Source: VRUE01 sp040879985
GTDB taxonomy: Bacteria > Actinomycetota > Thermoleophilia > Solirubrobacterales > 70-9
DNA: 64,000 nucleotides
Assembly (NCBI GenBank): GCA_040879985.1
Contig: JBBDJH010000002.1
Location: 1 to 64,000 of the forward strand
Direction: 5' to 3'
Every line of letters starts with the position of its first letter. Positions within the stretch are counted from its first letter, which is position 1. This document shows, piece by piece, positions 8,143-16,307 of the stretch. The notes below the pieces were generated by a model. The model was not told the origin of the DNA and did not search any database. It saw only the letters and a list, made by a program, of their open reading frames with translations. Made by a program: the position numbers and the translations under genes.

Positions 8143-8687
8143 TCACGAAGCGTTGTCTTCCTTCTCCGCTTCGCGTGCTTCCTGTCGTTCCTGCTTGCGC
8201 AGCGTGACGACGCCCTTGACGCAGCGCGAGAACGCGGTGCCCTTCTCGCCTTTGACGTGCTGCTTGCTCTCGCCCTGGCAGACCCGGCCGGGCGCCATGT
8301 TCTCGTGGTTGGCCGCCTGGGCCATGTTGCGGACGCAGCGCGAGAACGCGGTGCCCTTCTCGCCTTTGACGTGCTGCTTGCTCTCGNNNNNNNNNNNNNN
8401 NNNNNNNNNNNNNNNNNNNNNNNNNNNNNNNNNNNNNNNNNNNNNNNNNNNNNNNNNNNNNNNNNNNNNNNNNNNNNNNNNNNNNNCGAGAACGCGGTGC
8501 CCTTCTCGCCTTTGACGTGCTGCTTGCTCTCGCCCTGGCAGTGCTTGCCATAGGCCTTGGCTGCCTTTTCATGGCCTTTCGCGGCCCCGTGCGGGACCCC
8601 GTCGTGTTTGGCCATCGCGAGCGCGGCCGGGCTCGCGGTCATCGCCATTGCGCTGACTGCCACGGCGATCTTGGTCTGGAGCTTCAT
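8143..8687 (-). CDS. secreted Cys-containing tandem-repeat protein, interrupted by assembly gap
   Basis: It starts at ATG 8687 behind a GGAGG ribosome-binding site. A signal peptide (KIAVAVSAMAMTASPAALA) is followed by a 38-residue repeat whose core is CQGESKQHVKGEKGTAFS, then RCV, with two Cys per unit. Two complete copies and one partial copy are visible around the N run. The mature C-terminus is charged (RKQERQEAREAEKEDNAS). The DNA repeat unit is 114 nt, so copy number can change without breaking frame. The placeholder of 100 N puts the two sides in different frames, so the real gap must differ in length. Function is unknown; the paired Cys may form disulfides outside the membrane. Confidence 0.7.
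8227..8540. repeat. 114-bp tandem coding repeat
   Basis: Copies begin at 8227, 8341 and 8487 (CGAGAACGCGGTGCCCTTCT in each). The first two are exactly 114 nt apart. The third follows the gap. Confidence 0.9.
8387..8486. other. assembly gap (100 N) inside the tandem repeat
   Basis: Exactly 100 N, a conventional size for an unknown gap. Given the 114-nt unit and the 46 nt of repeat seen before it, the true length should be 68 nt plus a multiple of 114. Confidence 0.95.
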
Positions 8688-8818
8688 CGTGCCTGCCTCC
8701 TTCGACGCATCGAATCGGGTCCCGGAAGACGCTTGCCTCACGGGCTTGTCCCCATTAAACGCCGGCGGCAGGTCCCTGTCAGGCGATACCGGGCCCGGTC
8801 CGGACGGATGTCCGCCGC

Positions 8819-10246
8819 TCAGCGCGACGCCTTCGGCGCCTTGCCGGGCCGCGTGGGCGGTTCATTGCCGTCAGGCGGCTGCTCGACCGGTGCAGCGGGC
8901 TTCGCCGCCTGAGTCGCCGACTGCTGCGGCTTGGCGACGGCGGCCGGGCCCGGCGCGGCTTTGGCCTTCGGCGGTTTCCCGCCGGGTCTGGACGGCGCCG
9001 CTTCGGGTTTGCGCGCCCCGGCGGCATTCTGTCCTTTGGAGGCCGCCCCGAGACGGCCGCGCTGCTCCGCCGCCGAGCGTCCGTGGCCGCCCCCCGGCGG
9101 GCTCTGGCCGGCCCGTGACCTGGATCTGGCCGCCCCTCGCGAGCCCTGCGTCGCCGGCTTCTTCGCACCGCGCATGCCGCTGTTCGCAGCGCCGCCCTCC
9201 TTCATCCCGTTGCCCGCTCCGTCCGCCGCCTCGCGTCCGCCGCCGGCCGTTGCTGCGCCGGCCTCGTCAGCGGGCCCGCGGGGGCCCGATTCCGCCCCCG
9301 CGCCGGCGCGGCTGGATTGCCCGGGCGCGTCCTTGCCGACCAGCGGCAGCTCGATCACGCCGCCGCGCTCGGCCGAGAAGCCGGCGACGGCGACGACCGC
9401 CACGGTCGCCACCGATTTGACGACCGCCGAGCCGGCCAGCGTGGTTCCGGCTCCCGCCGCGGCCGAGCCGGCGATTCCGCCGCCGCCCGCCGCACCTGCG
9501 GCGCCCGTCGCACCCGCCTTTCCGGCCAGCAGCGAGTGCAGCAGGCCGGCCGAGGCGGCCAGCGGCAGAGGCGCCAGCGCGGCGAGGTCCTCGCGGCGCG
9601 CGGCAATTCCCCGCTTGAAGGCGCGGCAGTCCGCGCAGCTGCGCAGGTGCGAGCGGATCTCGCGGCGGCGAGTCACCCGGCCGTCGGCGTCGGAGAGCTC
9701 CTTCTGCACCGCGACGCAGCTCATCTCACGGCCCTCCTCGAGCTGGCGCAGGCTCTGCCGCGCCTCGTACAGGGTCTGCCGGGCGACGCCCTCGGAGCTG
9801 CCGAACGACTGCGCGATCTCGTCGAAGCCGAGCCCCGAGAGCTCGCGCATCGTCAGTGCTGCCCGCTGGCGCTGCGGCAGCCGCTCGAGGTCGGACAGCA
9901 GCTGACGCAGCCGCGCCCGCGCTTCCGCCGCCTCGGCCGGGCCGGCGACCGCCCCCTGGTCCTCCTCCAGCTCGCCGTCTTCGGGCCGCTTGCGCAGCGC
10001 TTCGACCGACTCGTTGCGCGCGATCCGGTACAGCCAGGGCTTCAGCTTGATCTCCCGCTGCTCGCCCGGCAGCGCCCTCAGGACCTTCACCATCGTGTTC
10101 TGCAGCGCGTCCTGGGCGTCGTGCGGGTTGCCGACCATCGCCAGGCAGAAGCGGTAGAGATCCTGGTGGTAGCGGCGGTAGATCGCTTCGAAGGCGCGCG
10201 CGTCGCCCTTGCTCGCCCGCTTGACCAGGCGCTCGTCCGACGTCAT
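8819..10246 (-). CDS. ECF sigma factor fused to a zinc-finger anti-sigma domain, TM and disordered tail
   Basis: 475 aa. Residues 15-80 are sigma-70 region 2 (YRRYHQDLYRFCLAM) and 120-170 are region 4 (LPQRQRAALTMRELSG). Residues 177-210 resemble a zinc-binding anti-sigma domain (Cys177, His200, Cys204, Cys207 in HLRSCADC). A TM segment follows at about 273-291 (SAVVKSVATVAVVAVAGF). The last 180 residues are Ala, Gly, Pro and Lys rich and probably extracytoplasmic. So the sigma factor is tethered to its own membrane inhibitor, and release would need proteolysis or a conformational change. The repeat-protein gene downstream on the same strand is a candidate target or operon partner. A TTGAAA-N17-CCTAAT promoter precedes it. 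Confidence 0.87.
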   Translation of the reverse strand: MTSDERLVKRASKGDARAFEAIYRRYHQDLYRFCLAMVGNPHDAQDALQNTMVKVLRALPGEQREIKLKPWLYRIARNESVEALRKRPEDGELEEDQGAVAGPAEAAEARARLRQLLSDLERLPQRQRAALTMRELSGLGFDEIAQSFGSSEGVARQTLYEARQSLRQLEEGREMSCVAVQKELSDADGRVTRRREIRSHLRSCADCRAFKRGIAARREDLAALAPLPLAASAGLLHSLLAGKAGATGAAGAAGGGGIAGSAAAGAGTTLAGSAVVKSVATVAVVAVAGFSAERGGVIELPLVGKDAPGQSSRAGAGAESGPRGPADEAGAATAGGGREAADGAGNGMKEGGAANSGMRGAKKPATQGSRGAARSRSRAGQSPPGGGHGRSAAEQRGRLGAASKGQNAAGARKPEAAPSRPGGKPPKAKAAPGPAAVAKPQQSATQAAKPAAPVEQPPDGNEPPTRPGKAPKASR

Positions 10247-10284
10247 GCCGCACCTGTCTCGGCCCGCGAACCCATCTGCTCAAG

Positions 10285-10313
10285 ATTAGGGACATAGCCA
10301 TCCATCGTTTCAA
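10285..10313 (-). promoter_or_regulatory. sigma-70-type promoter of the ECF fusion gene
   Basis: On the minus strand, TTGAAA is followed after 17 nt by CCTAAT, about 39 nt before the ATG at 10246. Spacing and sequence are close to the vegetative consensus. Confidence 0.55.
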
Positions 10314-10347
10314 CGGAGCTGCCGCCCGAGTGTCAGCGCTCGTCGCT

Positions 10348-10353
10348 TAGGCT
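10348..10353 (+). promoter_or_regulatory. -10 box TAGGCT upstream of alaS
   Basis: TAGGCT ends 9 nt before the alaS ATG and there is no clear ribosome-binding site, consistent with a leaderless or near-leaderless transcript. Confidence 0.45.
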
Positions 10354-10362
10354 TCGTGGCCG

Positions 10363-12981
10363 ATGAAAGCCGAGCAGATCCGCGAGACCTACCTCTCCTT
10401 CTTCGCCGAGCGCGGGCACAAGATCGTGCCGTCGGCGCCGCTCGTGCCCTCCGTCCACGACCCCTCGGTGCTGCTCACCACGGCCGGGATGCAGCCCTTC
10501 AAGCCCTACTTCCTCGGCCGCGAGCAAGCGCCGGCGCCGCGGCTCGCCGACGTGCAGAAGTGCTTCCGCACGACCGACATCGAGGAGGTCGGCAAGACCG
10601 CCCGCCACCTCACCTTCTTCGAGATGCTCGGCAACTGGAGCTTCGGCGACTACTTCAAGGCCGAGTCGATCCCCTGGGGTTGGGAGCTGGCGACGCAGGG
10701 CTTCGGGATGGACCCGGAGCGGATCTGGGCGACCGTCTTCGGCGGCGACGAGGAGCTCGGCCTCGGCCCCGACGAGGAGGCGATCGAGATCTGGAAGGGC
10801 GAGGGGATGCCCGAGGAGCGGATCGTCCTGCTCGGCCGCGAGGACAACTTCTGGCAGGCGGGGCCGAGCGGGCCGTGCGGCCCCTGCTCGGAGCTCTACC
10901 TCGACCGCGGCGAGGGCTTCGGCGCCGCCGGTGAGCGTCCCGGCGACGACACCGACCGCTTCCTCGAGTTCTGGAACCACGTCTTCATGACCTACGACCT
11001 CGGCGCCGACGGGAGCCTGACCGAGCTGCCGATGCGCAACATCGACACCGGCATGGGCCTCGACCGGATGGCGGCGATCCTCCAGGACGTGCCTTCGGTC
11101 TTCGAGACCGACCTGATCCGGCCGCTGATCGACCTCGCCGAGGAGCTCTCGGGCCGCTCCTACGACGAGAGCGGCGCGGTGACGCGGGCGATGCGGATCG
11201 TCGCCGACCACTCGCGCGGCGCCGCCTTCCTGATCGCCGACGGCGTCGTCCCCTCCAACGAGGACCGCGGCTACATCCTGCGGCGGATCATGCGGCGGGC
11301 GATTCAGCAGGGGCGGACGCTGGGGCTGGAGGCGCCCTGGCTGGGCCGCTTCGCCGAGCGCACGATCGAGATCATGGCCGCGGCATACCCCGAGCTGGCC
11401 GCCGAGCGCGAGACGATCGCCCGCTGGGTCGGCGACGAGGAGGAGAGCTTCGGCCGCACGCTGGAGCGCGGCAGCGAGCTGCTCGAGCGGCTGGTCGCCG
11501 AGGCGCGCGACGCCGGCACCTCCTGGATCGACGCCGCCGACGCCTTCCAGCTGCACGACACCTTCGGCTTTCCCTACGACCTGACCAAGGAGCTGCTCGC
11601 CGAGCGGGGACTCTCGGTCGACGACGGGGGCTTCGAGGAGCTGATGGAGGAGCAGCGCCAGCGCGCCCGGACCGGCGCGGCGACCGCGCACGGCTCCGAG
11701 GACCGTCACGAGAAGGTGATCGCCTTCGCCGGCGGGGCGCCGCCGACCCGCTTCGTCGGCTACGAGACGCTGCGCGCGACGACCGGCCTGGCGGCGGTCG
11801 CCGCCGACGACGGGCGGGCGCTGGTCAAGCTCGAGGAGAGCCCCTTCTACGCCGAGGGCGGCGGCCAGGTCGCCGACTCCGGCCTGCTGCGCTGGCCGGG
11901 GGGAGAGGCGCGGGTGCTCGACGTCTACCGCGTCGGCGGGGACCAGGCGCTCGAGGTCGAGGGGGGCGCCGTCGAGCCCGGCGTCGCGGTCGAGGCGCTG
12001 GTCGACCACGAGGCCCGCCACGCGACGATGCGCAACCACACGGCGACCCACCTGCTGCACGCGGCGCTGCGCGAGCGGCTCGGCGAGCACGTGCGCCAGG
12101 CGGGCTCGGCCGTCCGCCCGGACAAGCTGCGCTTCGACTTCAGCCACGGCCAGGCGCTTCGCGACGACGATCTCGCCGCGATCGAGGACCGGGTCAACGA
12201 GTGGATCAAGGCGAGCCGGCCGGTGCGCTGGCTGGAGATGGAGCGGGCCGAGGCCACTCGGCTCGGCGCGATGGCCCTGTTCGGCGAGAAATACGGCGAG
12301 TGGGTGCGGGTGGTCGAGGTCGAGGAGGTCTCGCGCGAGCTCTGCGGCGGCACCCACGTCGCCAACACGGCCGAGGTCGGCATCTTCAAGCTCGTCTCGG
12401 AGGGCTCCAGCGCCGCCAACGTGCGGCGGATCGAGGCCCTGACCGGGCCCGCCGCGATCGACTGGTTCCGCGACGGCGAGCGACGCCTGCGCGAGGTCGG
12501 CGAGCTGCTCGGCTCGCCGCAGGACCCTCTCACCGGGGCGCGGCGCGCGGCCGAGCGGCTGCGCACGGCGGGCGAGGGCGCCAAGCAGGCGGCCAGGGAG
12601 CTGCTCGGCGACGAGGCCGAGCGGCTCGTCGCGGCCGCCGCGGAGGTCGGCGGCTGCAACGTCGTCGCGGCGAAGGTCCCGCTCGCCGACCAGAAGCAGC
12701 TGCTCGAGCTGGCCAACCGCGTGCAGTCGAAGCTCGGCGGCGAGTCGGCGATCGCGCTCGGCGGCGCCGAGGGCGAGAGGGTCGGCCTGGTCGTGCTGGT
12801 CAGCAAGGGTGCCGTCGGCAAGGGGATCTCCGCCGCGGCGATCGTGCGCGAGGCGGCGCCGGTCGTCGGCGGCGGCGGGGGAGGGCGCGACGAGATGGCC
12901 CAGGCGGGCGGCAAGGACGCCGCGAAGCTCGACGAGGCGCTGGCGACGGCACGGCGGGCGATCGAGGCGGCACTGGCCTGA
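10363..12981 (+). CDS. alaS: alanine-tRNA ligase
   Basis: 872 aa, full length. The catalytic domain opens with YLSFFAERGHKIVPSAPLVP and LLTTAGMQPFKPYFLG. The editing domain has the zinc motifs HTATHLLH and CGGTHVANTAEVG. The C-terminal C-Ala domain ends with the glycine-rich VVGGGGGGRDEMAQAGG. It charges tRNA-Ala and deacylates mischarged Ser or Gly. It opens the alaS-ruvX-mltG-aroE operon common in Gram-positive bacteria; its stop overlaps the next start by one base (TGATG). Confidence 0.98.
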   Translation: MKAEQIRETYLSFFAERGHKIVPSAPLVPSVHDPSVLLTTAGMQPFKPYFLGREQAPAPRLADVQKCFRTTDIEEVGKTARHLTFFEMLGNWSFGDYFKAESIPWGWELATQGFGMDPERIWATVFGGDEELGLGPDEEAIEIWKGEGMPEERIVLLGREDNFWQAGPSGPCGPCSELYLDRGEGFGAAGERPGDDTDRFLEFWNHVFMTYDLGADGSLTELPMRNIDTGMGLDRMAAILQDVPSVFETDLIRPLIDLAEELSGRSYDESGAVTRAMRIVADHSRGAAFLIADGVVPSNEDRGYILRRIMRRAIQQGRTLGLEAPWLGRFAERTIEIMAAAYPELAAERETIARWVGDEEESFGRTLERGSELLERLVAEARDAGTSWIDAADAFQLHDTFGFPYDLTKELLAERGLSVDDGGFEELMEEQRQRARTGAATAHGSEDRHEKVIAFAGGAPPTRFVGYETLRATTGLAAVAADDGRALVKLEESPFYAEGGGQVADSGLLRWPGGEARVLDVYRVGGDQALEVEGGAVEPGVAVEALVDHEARHATMRNHTATHLLHAALRERLGEHVRQAGSAVRPDKLRFDFSHGQALRDDDLAAIEDRVNEWIKASRPVRWLEMERAEATRLGAMALFGEKYGEWVRVVEVEEVSRELCGGTHVANTAEVGIFKLVSEGSSAANVRRIEALTGPAAIDWFRDGERRLREVGELLGSPQDPLTGARRAAERLRTAGEGAKQAARELLGDEAERLVAAAAEVGGCNVVAAKVPLADQKQLLELANRVQSKLGGESAIALGGAEGERVGLVVLVSKGAVGKGISAAAIVREAAPVVGGGGGGRDEMAQAGGKDAAKLDEALATARRAIEAALA

Positions 12982-13388
12982 TGCGCGTGCTCGCCCTCGA
13001 CCACGGCACGGCCCGGATCGGCTGCGCGATCTCCGACCCGAGCGGCACCCTGGCGACGCCGCTGCCGACGATCGAACCGCCGGAGGCGCGCTCGGTCGCC
13101 GAGCTGGTCGCCAAGCACGAGGTCGAGCGCGTCGTCGTCGGCCTGCCCCTGCACCTCAGCGGCGAGGAGGGCTCGCAGGCGGCGCTGGCACGCAGCTTCT
13201 GCGCCGAACTGGAAGCGCTGCTCGAGATCCCGGTCGAGACCTACGACGAGCGGCTGACCACGCGGATGGCCGAGGCGAGCAAGCGCGAGGGCGCCGCCGC
13301 GGCGCCCGACTCGCTCGCCGCGGCCCACCTGCTGCAGGGCTACCTCGCCGGCCAGGCGGCGATCGAAGGCGCCGAGGACGATGAGTGA
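12981..13388 (+). CDS. ruvX: RuvX/YqgF pre-16S rRNA nuclease (RNase H-fold)
   Basis: 135 aa. The N-terminus VLALDHGTARIGCAISDP gives the RNase H-fold Asp. VVVGLPLHLSGEEG and the later ETYDERLTT carry the other acidic residues of the YqgF family. In E. coli the enzyme matures the 5' end of 16S rRNA. The position between alaS and mltG is the classical one. The end overlaps mltG by 8 nt. Confidence 0.92.
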   Translation: MRVLALDHGTARIGCAISDPSGTLATPLPTIEPPEARSVAELVAKHEVERVVVGLPLHLSGEEGSQAALARSFCAELEALLEIPVETYDERLTTRMAEASKREGAAAAPDSLAAAHLLQGYLAGQAAIEGAEDDE

Positions 13389-14190
13389 CGTCCACCGGCG
13401 GCGGCGGGTTGTCGCCGTCGTCGGCCTGCTGCTGCTCGGCGTGGCCCTGATGGCGGGTGCGATCGTCTACGCCGGCCGCGAGGAGCCGCCGCCGCCGGAA
13501 GCGCCGCTGCGCACGATCACGCTGACGATCCCCGAGGGCTATAGCCGCGCGCAGACCGCGGAGCTGGCCCGCGAAGCCGGCCTGCGCGGCGATTACGTGC
13601 AGGCGAGCAAGGGCCGCGAGGGCTTTCTCTTCCCCGACACCTACGAGCTCGAACGCGGCGCCCCGGTGGCGGATCTGGTCGCGCTGCAGCTGCAGACCTT
13701 CGCGCGGCGGATGGCGGCGGTGAACCAGCGCTACGCGCGCGCCAAAAACCTCACCGAGCGCGACGTGGTGACGATCGCCTCGATGGTCGAGGAGGAGGCG
13801 CAGCTCGACGAGGAGCGCGAGCTGATCGCGGCGGTGATCTACAACCGCCTGCGCGAAGGGATCCCGCTCGGGATCGACGCGACCACCCGCTTCGCCACCG
13901 GCAACTACGAGGAGCCGCTGACCGAATCCGAACTGGCCGTCGACTCGCCCTACAACACCCGCCTCAACGCCGGCCTGCCGCCGGGGCCGATCGCCAGCCC
14001 GGGCCTGGCCTCGCTCGAAGCCGCGGCCCGCCCGGCCGACGTCGACTACCTCTACTACGTGGTCGAGCCCGGCACCTGCGGCGAGCACGCCTTCTCCTCG
14101 ACCGACGCCGAGTTCCAGGCCGACGTCGCCCGCTACAACGAAGCGCGCGAAGCGGCCGGCGGCGAATCGCCCGACAGCTGCGAGGAATGA
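13381..14190 (+). CDS. mltG: endolytic murein transglycosylase MltG
   Basis: 269 aa with a TM segment at about 10-31 (VVAVVGLLLLGVALMAGAI). The YceG/MltG catalytic region has the conserved Glu in IASMVEEEAQ, then AAVIYNRLREGIPLGID and SPYNTRLNAGLPPGPIASPG. It cleaves nascent glycan strands at the membrane and sets their length. It is shorter than E. coli MltG (340 aa) because most of the LysM-like subdomain is missing. The aroE GTG follows after 10 nt. Confidence 0.93.
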   Translation: MSDVHRRRRVVAVVGLLLLGVALMAGAIVYAGREEPPPPEAPLRTITLTIPEGYSRAQTAELAREAGLRGDYVQASKGREGFLFPDTYELERGAPVADLVALQLQTFARRMAAVNQRYARAKNLTERDVVTIASMVEEEAQLDEERELIAAVIYNRLREGIPLGIDATTRFATGNYEEPLTESELAVDSPYNTRLNAGLPPGPIASPGLASLEAAARPADVDYLYYVVEPGTCGEHAFSSTDAEFQADVARYNEAREAAGGESPDSCEE

Positions 14191-14200
14191 GCGCCCGGCG

Positions 14201-15055
14201 GTGAAGCGCCTAGCCGTCCTCGGCCACCCGGTAGCCCACTCCCGCTCGCCGGCAATGCAAAACGCGGCGCTGGCCCAGCTCGGGCTGGCCGACGAGTGGG
14301 CATACGAGGCGATCGACGTCGCCCCCGACGACTTCGAGACGCGCGTCCGCGCAATGCCCGATGAAGGGTTCCTCGGCGCCAACGTCACGATCCCCCACAA
14401 GGAGGCCGCGCTGCAGCTCGCAGACGAGGCATCGCCGGCCGCGGCGGCGATCGGCGCCGCCAACACGCTCAGCTTCGCGGCGGGGAGGATCCGCGCCGAC
14501 AACACCGATGCGGGTGGGCTGCTGTCGGCTGTGGCCGACCTGCCTGCTTCCCCGCGTGGAATCCGTGCACTCGTCCTGGGCGCGGGCGGCGCCGCCCGCG
14601 CGGCGATATGGGCGCTGAGCAGGGGAGGGGCGGTTGCCTCTGTCGATCTCGAGCCGCGCGCTGTCGATGCCTGGAACCGGACCGCTGAGCGGGCGGCGAA
14701 GCTCTACGACGAGCTCGGTGAGCACCTCGACCTGGGTGGGGTCGCGGTCGATGCGCCGAGACAGGAGGACTACGGGATTGTCGTAAACACCACCTCGGTG
14801 GGCCTTCACGGCGAGGATCCGTTCGAGTATCTCCCCCTGGACCCCACCAAGTTTCGCGGCCAGGTCGTCGTAGACATGGTCTACGGCGACGGGCCGACCA
14901 AGCTGGTCGAAGCCGCCAAGGACAATGGCGCAACGGACATCGACGGCATCGAGATCCTCGTCCGCCAAGGCGCCCGCTCGCTCGAAATCTGGACTGGCCA
15001 CGAGGCGCCGCTAGGCGTGATGCGCACCGCCGCCCGAGAGGGACTATCCCGGTAG
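14201..15055 (+). CDS. aroE: shikimate dehydrogenase
   Basis: 284 aa from a GTG start. Substrate motifs are GHPVAHSRSPAMQN and GANVTIPHKEAALQLAD (catalytic Lys). The NADP site is VLGAGGAARAAIWAL, followed by VNTTSVGL and VDMVYGDGPTKL. It reduces 3-dehydroshikimate to shikimate. The stop codon lies inside the left arm of a 22-bp perfect inverted repeat, so the last codons also form the hairpin. aroC starts 75 nt later. Confidence 0.96.
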   Translation: MKRLAVLGHPVAHSRSPAMQNAALAQLGLADEWAYEAIDVAPDDFETRVRAMPDEGFLGANVTIPHKEAALQLADEASPAAAAIGAANTLSFAAGRIRADNTDAGGLLSAVADLPASPRGIRALVLGAGGAARAAIWALSRGGAVASVDLEPRAVDAWNRTAERAAKLYDELGEHLDLGGVAVDAPRQEDYGIVVNTTSVGLHGEDPFEYLPLDPTKFRGQVVVDMVYGDGPTKLVEAAKDNGATDIDGIEILVRQGARSLEIWTGHEAPLGVMRTAAREGLSR

Positions 15056-15100
15056 GGGTGGAACGTTTGAAAGGTGGAACCCCTACCGGGATAGTCCCTC
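15038..15100. terminator. 22-bp perfect inverted repeat spanning the aroE stop codon
   Basis: The left arm 15038-15059 and right arm 15079-15100 are exact reverse complements (core GGGACTATCCCGGTAGGGGT) with a 19-nt loop. There is no T-run, so it may be a Rho-independent-like terminator, a transcript-stabilising hairpin or a small repeat element. Related arms occur after dxs and ftcD. Confidence 0.7.
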
Positions 15101-15117
15101 CGCTACGCCCCCGCCGA

Positions 15118-15123
15118 TAGCCT
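15118..15123 (+). promoter_or_regulatory. -10 box TAGCCT upstream of aroC
   Basis: TAGCCT ends 7 nt before the aroC ATG. No Shine-Dalgarno sequence is seen, so the aroC operon is probably transcribed leaderless. Confidence 0.5.
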
Positions 15124-15130
15124 TGCGCCC

Positions 15131-16303
15131 ATGAGCACCCGCTTCCGCTTCACCACCGCAGGCGAGTCGCACGGCCCCGGCCTGGTCGCGATCGTCGAGG
15201 GCATGCCGGCCGGCCTCGAGCTCGACCGCGAGGCGCTCGACCGTGACATGGCGCGGCGCCAGCTCGGCCACGGCCGCGGCGGCAGGATGAAGATCGAGAC
15301 CGACACGGTCGAGGTCCGCTCGGGGGTTCGCCACGGCCTCACCCTGGGCAGCCCGATCGCCGTCCTCGTCGCCAACCGCGACTACGCCAACTGGGAGGAG
15401 CGGATGAACCCCTGGCCGGTCGAGGGCTTCGAGCCCGACGAGGTGCACCTGCCGCGGCCCGGCCACGCCGACCTGGTCGGCGCCCAGAAGTACGGCCACC
15501 GCGACATCCGCAACGTGCTCGAGCGGGCCAGCGCCCGTGAGACGGCGGCCCGGGTGGCGGCGGGCTCGCTCGCCCGCGGCCTGCTCAGCGCGCTCGGCGT
15601 GAGCGTGCACAGCCACGTGATCCAGATCGCCTCGGTGGCCGCACCCGAGCGCCCCGACCTCGGCCCCGGCGACTTCGCCGCGGTCGACGAGGACCCCGTG
15701 CGTTGCCTCGACCCGGAGGCGAGCGCGGCGATGGTCGCGGAGATCAACCGCCTGCGCAAGGCCAACGAGAGCCTCGGCGGCAGCTTCGAGGTGCGCGCCT
15801 TCGGCCTCGTCCCCGGGCTCGGCTCGCACATCTCCTGGGAGGAGCGGCTCGACGGGCAGCTGGCCGGCGCGGTCGCCTCGATCCAGTCGGTCAAGGGGGT
15901 CTCGATCGGCGAGGCCTGGGACGTCGCCACCCGCCCCGGCTCGGAGGCGCACGACGAGATCTTCTGGACCGAGCAGCACGGCTACCGGCGTGAAACCAAC
16001 CACGCGGGCGGGCTCGAGGGCGGCATGACCAACGGCCTGCCGCTCTCGGTGCGGGCGGCGATCAAGCCGATCTCGACCCTGACCAAGCCGCTGCGCTCGG
16101 TCGACACCGAGACCAAGCAACCGGCGCAGGCATTGCGCGAGCGCACCGACTCGACCGTGGTCCCCGCCGCCGCCGTGGTCGCCGAGGCGATGGTCTGCCT
16201 GACCCTCGCCCGCTGCTACCGCGAGAAGTTCGGCGGCGACCAGATCGACGACATGCTGGCCGCGGTCGACGCATATAAGAAGCGCATCGACTTCCGCGGG
16301 TGA
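15131..16303 (+). CDS. aroC: chorismate synthase
   Basis: 390 aa. Signatures are FTTAGESHGPGLVAIVEG at the N-terminus, RRQLGHGRGGRMKIE, GHADLVGAQKYGHRD and the C-terminal GGLEGGMTNGLPLSVRAAIKP. It needs reduced FMN and turns EPSP into chorismate. It is the first gene of an aroC-aroKB-aroQ-pepQ run with gaps or overlaps of a few bases. Confidence 0.97.
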   Translation: MSTRFRFTTAGESHGPGLVAIVEGMPAGLELDREALDRDMARRQLGHGRGGRMKIETDTVEVRSGVRHGLTLGSPIAVLVANRDYANWEERMNPWPVEGFEPDEVHLPRPGHADLVGAQKYGHRDIRNVLERASARETAARVAAGSLARGLLSALGVSVHSHVIQIASVAAPERPDLGPGDFAAVDEDPVRCLDPEASAAMVAEINRLRKANESLGGSFEVRAFGLVPGLGSHISWEERLDGQLAGAVASIQSVKGVSIGEAWDVATRPGSEAHDEIFWTEQHGYRRETNHAGGLEGGMTNGLPLSVRAAIKPISTLTKPLRSVDTETKQPAQALRERTDSTVVPAAAVVAEAMVCLTLARCYREKFGGDQIDDMLAAVDAYKKRIDFRG

Positions 16304-16307
16304 GGGC

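Noticed and set aside
8227..8540. Regular repeats that could be read as a CRISPR array
   Set aside because: Units are 114 nt, contiguous, in frame and translate into a Cys-containing secreted repeat; there are no spacers.
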